Shown here piece by piece: positions 1-8,514 of a stretch of DNA of 64,000 nucleotides (positions are counted from its first letter, which is position 1; each line of letters opens with the position of its first letter). The notes beneath the pieces are model-generated. The model worked only from the letters and a program-made list of their open reading frames with translations. It was not told the DNA's origin and ran no database searches. The translations under genes were made by a program, and so were the position numbers. Source of the DNA: Rhodospirillum sp. (GTDB lineage Bacteria; Pseudomonadota; Alphaproteobacteria; Dongiales; Dongiaceae); contig PNKY01000007.1 in assembly GCA_013822765.1 (NCBI GenBank), positions 124,001 to 188,000 on the forward strand, read 5' to 3'.

Positions 1-2983
1 CCGCCAGGATCACATCGTCGCTCGCGCCCCCATGAAAGGCATTGGCATCACCGTTGGTGTCGCCGAGCACGTCGTTGCCGAGACCGCCGACAAACGCCTC
101 GCCACTACCGCCGGTAAGCGTGTCGTCGCCTTTGGTGCCGAGATTCGCGACCGACTTGGTGAAGTCGCCGCCATAGACGACATAGGATTTGCCGCTGCGG
201 TTGCCCGCATAGAAGGCGCCGACAATCAGATCGCTGAAGCCATCGCCATTGATGTCGCCGCCGCCACTGACAGACAATCCGCTGAGATCGTTCGCGATCG
301 CGCCGGACAATTTGAATCCCTGTTCCGACGCAAGAGCGCCCAGATCAACCTCGCTGAGGCCTCCTTGCTTGCCGTAGACGAGGTAAGACTCGCCGGCGTT
401 GTAGCGATCGCCGGGGTCGGCGGCGTTGGCCCCGATGATCAGGTCATCGATGCCATCTCCATTGACATCACCGGCGATGCTGACCGAGTAGCCCGCGTTG
501 TCGCCGGCCGCCACGCCGAGAATCTTGAAGCCCAGCGCCGGTGTCAGAGTGGCCAGATCGATATCGGCGGAACCGCCATCTTTTCCATAGACCACGTATG
601 CTCCACCGGTGACACCGCCGCCCGTTGTCAGGCCGGTGGCGCCGACAATCAGGTCGCCCAGTCCGTCGCCGTTGACATCGCCGGCGGCGTGCACCGAAAT
701 ACCGACGCCTTCGCCGTAGGTGGAACCGGTGATCTTGAAGCCGTCCGCGGCGGTGATCGTCGGCAGATCGAGATCACCCAATCCGCCGTCCTTGCCGTAG
801 ATTACATAGGCTTGGCCCGAATACGCCGCTCCGGCGGCGCCGAGAATGAGGTCGGAGATGCCATCGCCATTGATGTCGCTGGCGGCGCTGACCTTGTCGG
901 CGCCCGTGAGCGTGAAGCCGCGAGACGACTCCAGGCTTGCCAGATCGACGTCGCCTGCCGTGCCAAGCTGGCCATAGACCACATAGGATATGCCGGTATG
1001 GGTGGCGACGGAGACGTCGTCGATCCCGTCGCTGTTGATGTCGCCCGCCGCGCTGACCACCTGGCCGCTATAGTCGCGCTCGTTTGCACCGGAAATCCTG
1101 AAGCCCTGTGCCGCGGTCAGCATCGCGAGATCGAGATCGCCCGGGCCTCCGCCCTTGCCGTAGATGATATAGCTCTCGCCCGCATGCATCCGATCCAATG
1201 GCGAGGCTGAATAAGCGCCGAGGATCAGGTCATCAAATCCGTCGCCGTTGACGTCGCCGGCGGAGCTGACGGAGAACCCAAGGCCGCCATCCTGCAGGCC
1301 GCCGTCCTGCGGGCCGCCGGTCACGGTGAACCCTTGATCCGACGTCAGCGCACCGAGATCGATATCCTCGGCGGCGCCCGCTCCGCCAAAAACGATATAG
1401 GCTTTGCCAACACCGTTCCGGTAGTAGATCTCGGCCTGCCATGCGCCGATCACCACATCGTCGAATCCGTCGCCGTTGACGTCGCCGGCATGGCTGACCG
1501 AGAACCCGCTGAACTCAGCGTCGTTGCCGGTAATGGCGAAGCCCCGCGCGTTGCTCAGCTCCGCAAGATCGATGGCGGAGAGCCCATCGCCCGCGACATC
1601 CTGCAGCGCAATCGTGAAGGTTTTCTCGGAGAAGACACCGCCCGTCGCTGTAGCGCGCACCACGATGGTCCGAGTCTCGTTGGCTTCGAAGTCTAATAGC
1701 GAGCCGTCCCCGACCGTGACGATGCCGGTCTTGGAGTCGATTGCGAACGCGCCGTTGCCCTCGGTCAGGCTATAAACGATGTCGCCGCCGGTCGGGTGGG
1801 TGGCATGTGCGGTAATGCCGACGGCCGTTCCCTCTGCCGCGTCTTCTGCGACTTTGTTGGCGCCGCCGTTGGTGTCGGTGATCGCAGATGGAAAGAAGAA
1901 CGTGCCGTCATCGAATTTCAGGGCCTCGATGCTGGTGAGGCCATTAAAGGTGCCCATCAAATTGCTAACAAAGAGCTGCCCGTCAATCGTAAAGACCGAT
2001 GCTTCCGTGCTATTGCCTTCAACGACGGCAATGTCGGTGCCGCTGCCGCCGTCGAGCATGTCGAAGCTGCCGCCGCCGCCGCCGGTCAGAGTGTCGTTAC
2101 CAGCCCCGCCTTTCAGGATGTTGTTGCCGCCATTGCCGGTAATGACATTCGCGTTGGAATTGCCCGTGCCGTCGATGTTGTCCGATCCGGTCAGCGCCAG
2201 GTTTTCAATGCGCGTATGGGACGCGAGGCTGAAGGAGATGGAGCTGCGGACTTCATCCGCCCAACCGCCGCCGCGCGAGTTCTTGATATCCTCCACGATC
2301 GTGTCGGCCAGGTTGTCGACGACATAGGTGTCGTTGCCCTTGCCGCCGACCAGCAGGTCATTGCCGGCGCCACCGTCGAGCAGATCATCGCCGCGCCCGC
2401 CGTCGAGGCGGTCATTCCCTTCGTTGCCGGAGAGGTGATCGTTGCCCTTGCCGCCGATCAGCCGGTCGTTTCCCTCGCCGCCACGCAAGGTGTCGTCGCC
2501 CGCCAAGCCGTTCAGCGTGTCGTCGCCGCCAAGCCCATTGATGACATCCTTGCCGTGACCGAGGCCGCTCACGTTGTTGGCGAGGTCATTGAGGAAGGTG
2601 ACGGTGCCGAAGGTGTGAACAGCCGATCCGGTTTCTGTGGCGCCCCAGATGTCGAGGCTGTCGGTCACGGCCGGTTCGCCGAAGAAGCGGAAATTGCCGA
2701 CGCCGGCAACGTTGCCCAGCTGCTCAATGGTCATGGACTCGAGCGTGATCTGGTTCTCATGGCCGAACTCGCCAACGAAGCTGATCACCACGCTGGTGCC
2801 GGCCTGGGTCAGGATCATGTTGGCGGCGGTCAGGCCTTCGGCGCCGAAGGCAAGGGTGTCGAGTTCGGATGGATCGGTCGGCGCTCCGCCGGTTCCAAAC
2901 GCTCCGAAGTTCGAGATGCTGGTGTCGTTGAAGAAGTCGAAGGGAAACGTCTTCGCGCCGCCGGCGCCATCCAGATCGGCCAT
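1..2983 (-). CDS. Large secreted RTX / FG-GAP repeat protein, 3' end outside the window
   Basis: About 994 N-terminal residues of a giant calcium-binding extracellular protein; the frame is still open at base 1. A run of RTX nonapeptides (GGxGxDxLx, for example GGEGNDRLIG and GGKGNDTYVV) lies around residues 150-220, with a shorter one near 290. A cadherin-like stretch follows at about 360-460. Seven FG-GAP units with Asp-rich loops such as GDVNGDGFDD follow, which is the number needed for one beta-propeller, and RTX repeats resume in the last 50 codons. There is no N-terminal signal peptide, as expected for type I secretion, whose C-terminal signal would be off-window. The ATG at 2983 is the only ATG after an in-frame stop, but its ribosome site is weak. 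Likely an adhesin or biofilm protein (inference). Confidence 0.88.
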   Translation of the reverse strand, partial: MADLDGAGGAKTFPFDFFNDTSISNFGAFGTGGAPTDPSELDTLAFGAEGLTAANMILTQAGTSVVISFVGEFGHENQITLESMTIEQLGNVAGVGNFRFFGEPAVTDSLDIWGATETGSAVHTFGTVTFLNDLANNVSGLGHGKDVINGLGGDDTLNGLAGDDTLRGGEGNDRLIGGKGNDHLSGNEGNDRLDGGRGDDLLDGGAGNDLLVGGKGNDTYVVDNLADTIVEDIKNSRGGGWADEVRSSISFSLASHTRIENLALTGSDNIDGTGNSNANVITGNGGNNILKGGAGNDTLTGGGGGSFDMLDGGSGTDIAVVEGNSTEASVFTIDGQLFVSNLMGTFNGLTSIEALKFDDGTFFFPSAITDTNGGANKVAEDAAEGTAVGITAHATHPTGGDIVYSLTEGNGAFAIDSKTGIVTVGDGSLLDFEANETRTIVVRATATGGVFSEKTFTIALQDVAGDGLSAIDLAELSNARGFAITGNDAEFSGFSVSHAGDVNGDGFDDVVIGAWQAEIYYRNGVGKAYIVFGGAGAAEDIDLGALTSDQGFTVTGGPQDGGLQDGGLGFSVSSAGDVNGDGFDDLILGAYSASPLDRMHAGESYIIYGKGGGPGDLDLAMLTAAQGFRISGANERDYSGQVVSAAGDINSDGIDDVSVATHTGISYVVYGQLGTAGDVDLASLESSRGFTLTGADKVSAASDINGDGISDLILGAAGAAYSGQAYVIYGKDGGLGDLDLPTITAADGFKITGSTYGEGVGISVHAAGDVNGDGLGDLIVGATGLTTGGGVTGGAYVVYGKDGGSADIDLATLTPALGFKILGVAAGDNAGYSVSIAGDVNGDGIDDLIIGANAADPGDRYNAGESYLVYGKQGGLSEVDLGALASEQGFKLSGAIANDLSGLSVSGGGDINGDGFSDLIVGAFYAGNRSGKSYVVYGGDFTKSVANLGTKGDDTLTGGSGEAFVGGLGNDVLGDTNGDANAFHGGASDDVILA

Positions 2984-3214
2984 AATGCACCCATGCCACG
3001 AGACCCATTGGAACAGTCCAATGGTGACGTAATAGCCAATTCCTCAGAGCGAACCCGCGCGGACGCCAGCCCTTCGCAATGTCCCGCCGGTGACAGCGCA
3101 GCGACGGCAATCGAGCAAATTGATTGCCAGCCTAACCTACGGCTGAATTTCCCATGAGGCTGTGCCGCCAACCACAAACAAAATGATGATATCGAACGCG
3201 GCCGCTGCTTGAAC

Positions 3215-3231
3215 TGACAGTGACACTGTCA
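3215..3231. promoter_or_regulatory. Perfect 17-bp palindrome upstream of the RTX gene
   Basis: TGACAGTG-A-CACTGTCA has two perfect 8-base arms around one central base. It lies about 230 bases upstream of the RTX start and 50 bases beyond the scar at 3265. The form suits a dimeric regulator such as the TetR family, but none is encoded next to it. The rest of 2984-3264 shows no gene. Confidence 0.45.
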
Positions 3232-3264
3232 TTGCAGCTACATCGCGATCAGCGTGGCCGGCGC

Positions 3265-3391
3265 TCAGAGTGACGCGATCAGACGCCCGTCCGGCGCAGA
3301 TGGCTCCGATCCACAACTGGAGCGAGGCGAAGCCGGCCAGCTTGGCGCGGGCCAGGGCATCGCCATGCCACAGCAGGGCTCGGCGCCACCG
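3265..3391 (-). pseudogene. Remnant of the 3' end of a DUF6644-type gene
   Basis: This stretch is a diverged copy of the last 40 codons of the gene at 4654-5142. On the minus strand it reads RWRRALLWHGDALARAKLAG and onwards to GAICAGR, against PWRRVLLWHGNASGGAKLTG in the intact gene. After GAICAG a 4-base insertion shifts the frame; the other frame then gives GRLIASL-stop, matching GRLIAYF-stop. Over the ungapped 88-base core I count about 68 identities. Similarity stops abruptly near 3391, so there is no 5' part and no start codon. It lies on the far side of the MFS gene from its intact relative. Confidence 0.8.
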
Positions 3392-3483
3392 ACGGAGCGC
3401 TCTTCTCGCAGGTTTGCATGCATGCTAATGACGCACGCGGCATCGGCGAAACAGGGGTCGGCCGCAACTGGGGGCGCTGCGCG

Positions 3484-4641
3484 GTGACTGAATCTCAATC
3501 CGAGGTCAATTGGCGCAACGTCGTCGCGGCCTGCGCGGCGGTCTGCGTGTTCACGATATCGCTGGGTGAGGCGTTCCCTCTGCTGTCGCTGAAACTCGAG
3601 GCATGGGGGACGGATCCAAAGATCATCGGCCTCAACTCGGCGACCGGGCCCCTGGGCATTCTGCTCGCGGGCCTCGTCATTCCGCGCCTGTCCCATACCT
3701 TCGGGCCAAAGCCGGTGGCGATCTTCATGTCCATCGCCACCGGGATGATCTTTCTGGCCTACCCGACCTTTCCGACGCTGTGGGCGTGGTTTCCGCTGCG
3801 TCTGCTCCAGGGCATGTTCGTCGCCACCCTGTTCGCCCTCAGTGAAGCCTGGATCCTTGGCTCGGCCGGGCCATGGCGCGGCCGTGTTGTCGGCATCTAT
3901 GCCACCTGCATCTCCGCGACCTTCGGGATCGGCCCGGCGATCGTCGGCTGGGTCGGGATCGAAGGCTACGCCGCCTTCGCGATCGGCGCGGCGATTCTGT
4001 TCTTTGCGGCCGTGCCCATTTCCTTGGTGTCGCCGCCGGCCGGCGAGCGCGATCGCCAGCATGTCTCCATGCTGCGCTTCCTGCCGAAGGCGCCGCTGCT
4101 GCTGACTGCGATCTACGCCCATGCGATTTTTGACGGCGGCATGCTGGGATTCGTCTCGATCTACGGTGTGCGGACCGGGATGAGTTTCGAGGGTGCTGCG
4201 TTGCTGCTCACCGCCCTCTCCCTCGGCAACGTGTTCTTCCAGATTCCGATCGGCTGGATCGCCGATCGCACCTCGAAGCGCGGCACCATCATCGTCTGCT
4301 TCATCGTGGCGTCGGCGGGCCTGGCGCTGATGCCGTTTGCCATGGAGAGCTGGTGGATCTGGCCGCTGCTGCTGGTCATGGGCGCAGCGGGATTCGGCAT
4401 CTACACGGCGGGACTGGCGGAGCTCGGCGACCGCTTCAGCGGCGCCGATCTGATCGCGGGAACGTCCGCTTTCACGACGATCTGGGGGTTGGGCGCGCTG
4501 ACGGGCGCGATCATGAGTGGCATCGCCATGGATGCCTTCGGGCCACACGGCTTCCCGGGCGTGCTGCTGGCGGTCTTCGTCTGCTACCTGGCGATCCAGG
4601 CGGCGCGCGCCGTACGGTCCAGGATGGCGGCGGCGGAGTAA
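3484..4641 (+). CDS. Major facilitator superfamily transporter
   Basis: A 385-residue inner-membrane transporter with about twelve hydrophobic segments from residue 12 to the end, and a central cytoplasmic loop near residue 190 (PPAGERDRQH). It resembles the YcaD-like group of MFS proteins; the substrate cannot be read from sequence. The GTG at 3484 is preferred because it gives a short polar N-terminus just before the first helix; an in-frame ATG at 3418 would add an uncharged, unlikely extension. The gene stands alone, convergent with 4654-5142 and 12 bases from its stop. It is bracketed by that gene's intact 3' end and a broken copy of the same end, so it was probably inserted. Confidence 0.85.
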   Translation: MTESQSEVNWRNVVAACAAVCVFTISLGEAFPLLSLKLEAWGTDPKIIGLNSATGPLGILLAGLVIPRLSHTFGPKPVAIFMSIATGMIFLAYPTFPTLWAWFPLRLLQGMFVATLFALSEAWILGSAGPWRGRVVGIYATCISATFGIGPAIVGWVGIEGYAAFAIGAAILFFAAVPISLVSPPAGERDRQHVSMLRFLPKAPLLLTAIYAHAIFDGGMLGFVSIYGVRTGMSFEGAALLLTALSLGNVFFQIPIGWIADRTSKRGTIIVCFIVASAGLALMPFAMESWWIWPLLLVMGAAGFGIYTAGLAELGDRFSGADLIAGTSAFTTIWGLGALTGAIMSGIAMDAFGPHGFPGVLLAVFVCYLAIQAARAVRSRMAAAE

Positions 4642-4653
4642 GCCAACGCGCGC

Positions 4654-5142
4654 TTAGAAATACGCGATCAGCCGCCCGGCGCAGATCGCGCCGACCCATA
4701 GCAGGAGCGAGGCAAGGCCGGTGAGCTTGGCGCCACCGGAGGCATTGCCATGCCACAGCAGCACGCGGCGCCACGGCCCGAGATGCGCGATCGCGATGTT
4801 GATAAGGGCCGCCGCGATCAGCAGCAGCTTGGCCTGGAACGCGGGATTGCGCACCACGTGTGCCGCATCGGCGCTGAACAGCAGGAACCCCATGCTGATG
4901 GCGAGCAGGAATCCCACGCGCGACAGCGGCAGCAGCAGCTGCGCCATCGGCTGGATCGCAATCGTGCGCCCAAGGCCGAGCAGCCGGAGGTCGAGCGCCA
5001 CGATCGATCCCATCAGCACGACGAAGCCAAGGATGTGCAGGATCTCCGCTGCCGGATACAACATCGGCGAGGAGCGCATGAGGTGGCCCAGCGCGCTTTC
5101 CTGCAAGGCCAGGAAGATCGCCGGCGCCGGTTCGTGTTCCAC
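4654..5142 (-). CDS. DUF6644-type membrane protein
   Basis: A 162-residue integral membrane protein with four to five hydrophobic segments (for example LHILGFVVLMGSIVALDLRL near residue 38) and a short cytoplasmic tail. Proteins of this kind are commonly found beside DUF6152 proteins, as here, where the upstream gene ends only 6 bases before this start, so the two should be co-transcribed and co-translated. The function is unknown; a role with a periplasmic partner is inferred only from the pairing. Its last 40 codons also exist as a decayed copy at 3265-3391. Confidence 0.75.
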   Translation of the reverse strand: MEHEPAPAIFLALQESALGHLMRSSPMLYPAAEILHILGFVVLMGSIVALDLRLLGLGRTIAIQPMAQLLLPLSRVGFLLAISMGFLLFSADAAHVVRNPAFQAKLLLIAAALINIAIAHLGPWRRVLLWHGNASGGAKLTGLASLLLWVGAICAGRLIAYF

Positions 5143-5148
5143 GCGCCG

Positions 5149-5505
5149 CTACCGCAGCTCGATGCGCTTGCCGTCGAGGATGATGTACTCGATGCGCGCC
5201 TCGTCCGGCTTGCTGGTATGCGGATAGCCGAACACGGTGCAGGTCTTGCCCGGCGCGATCATCTCCGGCGTGATGCCGCGGCGCTGCATGCGCGACGGCG
5301 GCGCGAGCACGAAGTGCCAGAGCTTGCCGTCCACCTCCACCGCGATCTCGCAATGCGGGTTCTCGTAGGTCGATTTCAGGATCTCGCCGGTGACCTCGAA
5401 CGACTTGGCGGTGTCGTAGCCACCCCAGCCGTGATGGGCGAACGCAGCGCTGGGGACGAGCGCGCTGGTGAGGGCGAGGAACAGGCGGCGGGAAATCGGT
5501 GTCAT
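5149..5505 (-). CDS. DUF6152 family exported protein
   Basis: A 118-residue protein with an N-terminal export signal (SRRLFLALTSALVPSAAFA, cleavage likely before HHGWGG) followed by a small beta-rich domain. The HHGWGGYD start of the mature chain, then a short OB-like segment about the cost of binding (KSTYENPHCEI), is typical of DUF6152. The twin arginine at residues 6-7 could mean Tat or Sec export. It is the first gene of a two-gene unit with the membrane protein downstream. A ribosome site (GGAGGAAT) lies just upstream of the ATG. The biochemical role is unknown. Confidence 0.75.
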   Translation of the reverse strand: MTPISRRLFLALTSALVPSAAFAHHGWGGYDTAKSFEVTGEILKSTYENPHCEIAVEVDGKLWHFVLAPPSRMQRRGITPEMIAPGKTCTVFGYPHTSKPDEARIEYIILDGKRIELR

Positions 5506-5635
5506 GGATTCCTCCGGTAATGAGAGAACGCACGACGGTCGGGCCGATTCATAGCGCGGATGGCGCTGCCGTTCAAATCACCGAAATGCGATGCTGCCGC
5601 CCGAAAGCTACCAATCCGCTCATTGGGCGGAGCAG

Positions 5636-5668
5636 GTGACCGGCCGCTCGCCCGGCTCGAGCTCGGCG
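5636..5668 (-). pseudogene. Short remnant of the 3' end of a C45 hydrolase gene
   Basis: On the minus strand this reads AELEPGERPVTCS, against AAFEPGERVVTYS at the C-terminus of the gene at 7516-8487. In DNA, 5636-5660 matches 7526-7550 at 23 of 25 positions, and the next 8 bases at 6 of 8. Nothing upstream of it resembles the parent gene. The two copies flank the cyclase gene, mirroring the scar at 3265. Its shortness leaves some doubt. The remainder of 5506-5680 shows no gene. Confidence 0.55.
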
Positions 5669-5680
5669 CAGCAAGGGCAT

Positions 5681-7441
5681 CTAGTCTGGCAGGCCGGCGC
5701 GACGAAGGCTCTCCACGCGCACGTTGGCGTCGGGCATGGAGGCATCCAGCTTTGCGATCGTGCTGGCCGTCAGGTCCGGCATGATCTCGAGCAAGGTTCG
5801 TACAATCGCCCGCGCTTCGTCAAGGCGGCCCAGCTGCACCAAAGCAACCGCGCGCAACTTCAGGATGCTTGGGTTGGGCGGACCGAACTGATCGTACTCG
5901 GCCAGCGCCTCGTCAAATCGACCGAGCAGTGCAAGGTCGAGGCCCTTCAGCCAGTGATACCAGGGCGGATTGGTCGGATTCAGTTCCATCGCCAGGGCGA
6001 TTTGCCGCAAACCGCGCTCTGAATCGCCTGCGGAAATCTCGACATAGCTGCCAAGCGTCAGGATATCTGCGTCGTGCGGATTGATAGTAGTGGCCCTCCG
6101 GATGTGGCGGAGCGCGCGCTCCGGCTGCTGGTTCAGGAATGCCGCTTCCCCCATGACGTGATGGCAAAGGCCGTCTAGATCGTCCAGCGCCACCGCCCGC
6201 TCCGCGCTTGCCAGCGCGCGTGCTTCCCACTCCACCGGGTCTGTAACCTCCATCATGGTGATTCCGACAATGTAGGAGGCCGCCAGATAGGCGTGTGCGC
6301 GCGCGTAGTTTGGATCGATCTCAAGCGCGCGGCTGCAGTACTCGCGTCCGCGCGCCAGATCGGCGAAGTCAACCGGTGCGTCGAGCAATGATTTGGCCTG
6401 AAGATAGTAGTCATAAGCCCGCAGGTCTTCGGGCCGCTGCCGCTTAGCGGACAGGTGATCGGCTATCTGCAGGCGCGGGGCGACATTGGAAACGATCTGG
6501 CGCGTCAGTTCGTCCTGCACGTCGAAGATATCCGCCAGCTCGCGGTCGTAGCGCTCTGCCCACAGGTGGTTGCCGGCGGCGGCGTCGATCAACTGCGCGG
6601 TGATTCGGATCCGGTTTCCGGCCCGCCGCATGCTGCCCTCCACGACATAGCGCACGCCGAGCTTTCGCCCGATCTCGCGTACATCAGTGGAGGTTCCCTT
6701 GAAGGCGAACGTAGAATTTCGCGCGATCACGAACAGCGGCCGGAAGCGCGACAATTCGGTAATGATGTCCTCGGTGATGCCATCGGCGAAATAGTCCTGG
6801 TCGGGATCGCCGGACAGGTTCGCAAAAGGCAGGATCGCGATCGATGCGCTCCGCTCCGTCTGGCGCACCGGCGCGGAGCTTGCGGTGGATGCGGCCTTGC
6901 CGCCCTCAAACCGGACACTATGGACGCGCAGCGGCCTGTCGATGTTCTTGACCCGCTGCTCGCCGCGATCTTCGAACGCGATGCCCGTACGGCTGCCGAT
7001 ATGCTCCAGTACCGTCCCGGAGACACAGACCCCGCCCGGTTCCGCAAGTTCCTGCAGCCGAGCGGCGATATTGACCCCGTCGCCGTAGATGTCGTTGCCT
7101 TCGATGATGACGTCGCCGAGGTTGACGCCGATCCTAAGGGCGATGCGGCGATCCTCGGGCGTATCCGAGCCATGCGCCCGCATTCCACGCTGGATCGCAA
7201 CCGCGCACTGGACTGCGTCTACGACACTGCCGAACTCGACCAGCGTGCCGTCACCCATCAGCTTGACGATCCGACCGCTATGTGCGGCGATACTGGGATC
7301 GAAGAGGTCTCGGCGGAGGATTTTCAGGCGCTCCAGCGTGCCGGCCTCGTCATGCGCCATGAGTCGGCTGTATCCCACCACATCTGAGGCGAGGATCGCT
7401 GCAAGCCTTCGTTGTTGGCGGCCTTGTGGCATCTGGCGCAA
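5681..7441 (-). CDS. Class III adenylate cyclase with TolB-like and TPR domains
   Basis: A 586-residue soluble protein. Residues 12-180 are a class III nucleotide cyclase: metal-binding Asp in ASDVVGYSRLM, substrate Lys and second Asp in RIVKLMGDGTLVEF, and the Asn/Arg pair in GDGVNIAARL, so catalysis to cAMP looks intact. Residues 205-330 match the TolB/FlgO-like segment usual in this architecture (ILPFANLSGDPDQDYFADGI), and 350-586 form TPR-type helical repeats. No transmembrane segment is present. This family is heavily multiplied in soil alphaproteobacteria. The gene stands alone and is flanked by two copies of the end of the neighbouring C45 gene. Its third codon positions look less G+C-biased than its neighbours', consistent with acquisition. 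Confidence 0.9.
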   Translation of the reverse strand: MRQMPQGRQQRRLAAILASDVVGYSRLMAHDEAGTLERLKILRRDLFDPSIAAHSGRIVKLMGDGTLVEFGSVVDAVQCAVAIQRGMRAHGSDTPEDRRIALRIGVNLGDVIIEGNDIYGDGVNIAARLQELAEPGGVCVSGTVLEHIGSRTGIAFEDRGEQRVKNIDRPLRVHSVRFEGGKAASTASSAPVRQTERSASIAILPFANLSGDPDQDYFADGITEDIITELSRFRPLFVIARNSTFAFKGTSTDVREIGRKLGVRYVVEGSMRRAGNRIRITAQLIDAAAGNHLWAERYDRELADIFDVQDELTRQIVSNVAPRLQIADHLSAKRQRPEDLRAYDYYLQAKSLLDAPVDFADLARGREYCSRALEIDPNYARAHAYLAASYIVGITMMEVTDPVEWEARALASAERAVALDDLDGLCHHVMGEAAFLNQQPERALRHIRRATTINPHDADILTLGSYVEISAGDSERGLRQIALAMELNPTNPPWYHWLKGLDLALLGRFDEALAEYDQFGPPNPSILKLRAVALVQLGRLDEARAIVRTLLEIMPDLTASTIAKLDASMPDANVRVESLRRAGLPD

Positions 7442-7515
7442 CAGCCCCCGGTTGCTGCCCGCGATTGTATTGGTGACGTCCCCAGGTGTCTATCGGACTG
7501 GCGTCGGCACGCCGG

Positions 7516-8487
7516 CTAGGAGTAAGTGACCACCCGCTCGCCCGGCTCGAACGCGGCGATCGATTGCCGCCAGCTGGCGCGCGGCCAACGCAGATCGACC
7601 GAGGCTTCCGCCGGCCGGTAGCAGGCGGTGTAGACTGTGCCCCAGTCGCCCTTCTTCACCGGGCGATAGATCGGCGCCTGGAGGAAGCGGTCGCTCAGAT
7701 GCTCGAGCGTCTCGTTGGGATTGCCGATGACGTTCTCCAGCAGCGCCTCGCGCCGCACCGTGTCGGAGATGCGCGGGTCATCGGGCCGCAGGTTGGAATC
7801 CTGCCGGTTGGCGGAGTAAGGTTCGCGCCGCACCTCGGGCTCGCGATCGGGCGAGATGAAGACCGTCAGCCAGTCGCCGCCGCGGTCGAGGATCGCAAGA
7901 TTGTAGGGCAGGTGGACCGGCACGCGCTTCAGCACCTTGAGTGCATCTTTCGCGTTGGCGCAGGTCTCGAGGATGTAGCGCAGCACGATCGCGATGCCGA
8001 AGCCCTCGCCCTCGGCCCGGCGCCCTCCGAAGGCAAGCGAGACGCAGAGCCCTTCCTGGTTGACGCCGTCGAGCACGCCCCACAGGCAATCGCTCATGCT
8101 CAGCGTGGTCATCGCTGTGAAGCGGCCGTGCAGCAGCACCGCGTCGCACAGCTCCGGCGGGAAGTCGTAGTTGCGCACCAGCGCCGGCCGGTCGCGCGTC
8201 CACAGGGCCTGGGTGCAGCCGCTGACGAACGGCGGCGGTTGCCACAGCGAGAGGAAGCGCGCCACCAGATCGGTGCCGCCGAAGCGCTCGGTCAGGCGCT
8301 CCCACGCCGGCACCAGCTCCGGCATATGCTGCTCCAGGCTACGCGCGCAGGCGAGATAGTTCGGCCGCGTGGCATCGCCATCCTGCAGGTACCAACGCAG
8401 ATAGTTGGACCAGCGCGCCTCGAACAGCGAAAGCAGGCTCGATCCCGAGCCGTCATCCTTGACGGCGCGGAATGTCAGCCCATTCAT
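7516..8487 (-). CDS. C45-type Ntn hydrolase (acyl-CoA:6-APA acyltransferase-like)
   Basis: A 323-residue member of the autoproteolytic peptidase C45 / acyl-coenzyme A:6-aminopenicillanic acid acyltransferase group. The Gly90-Cys91 pair in VSGCTQALW is the expected self-cleavage site, which would free Cys91 as N-terminal nucleophile; RNYDFPP and the GVNQEGLCVS region downstream fit the alpha-beta-beta-alpha fold. Such enzymes hydrolyse or transfer amide-linked acyl groups; the substrate here is unknown. It lies 27 bases downstream of a carbon-nitrogen hydrolase gene on the same strand, which suggests joint expression. It has no signal peptide, so it is probably cytoplasmic. Its 3' end is partly duplicated at 5636-5668. 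Confidence 0.82.
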   Translation of the reverse strand: MNGLTFRAVKDDGSGSSLLSLFEARWSNYLRWYLQDGDATRPNYLACARSLEQHMPELVPAWERLTERFGGTDLVARFLSLWQPPPFVSGCTQALWTRDRPALVRNYDFPPELCDAVLLHGRFTAMTTLSMSDCLWGVLDGVNQEGLCVSLAFGGRRAEGEGFGIAIVLRYILETCANAKDALKVLKRVPVHLPYNLAILDRGGDWLTVFISPDREPEVRREPYSANRQDSNLRPDDPRISDTVRREALLENVIGNPNETLEHLSDRFLQAPIYRPVKKGDWGTVYTACYRPAEASVDLRWPRASWRQSIAAFEPGERVVTYS

Positions 8488-8514
8488 CGCCGCCCGGTCA
8501 TTTTCTGAGAGCGG

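Noticed and set aside
32-3157. Long plus-strand open frames opposite the RTX gene
   Set aside because: They are antisense frames created by the G+C-rich repeats; the minus strand shows clear RTX and FG-GAP motifs in one continuous frame.
3265-7550. Prophage or integrative element attachment sites
   Set aside because: The layout resembles displaced 3' ends at att sites, but each insert is a single gene without an integrase, so it is reported as a recombination scar instead.
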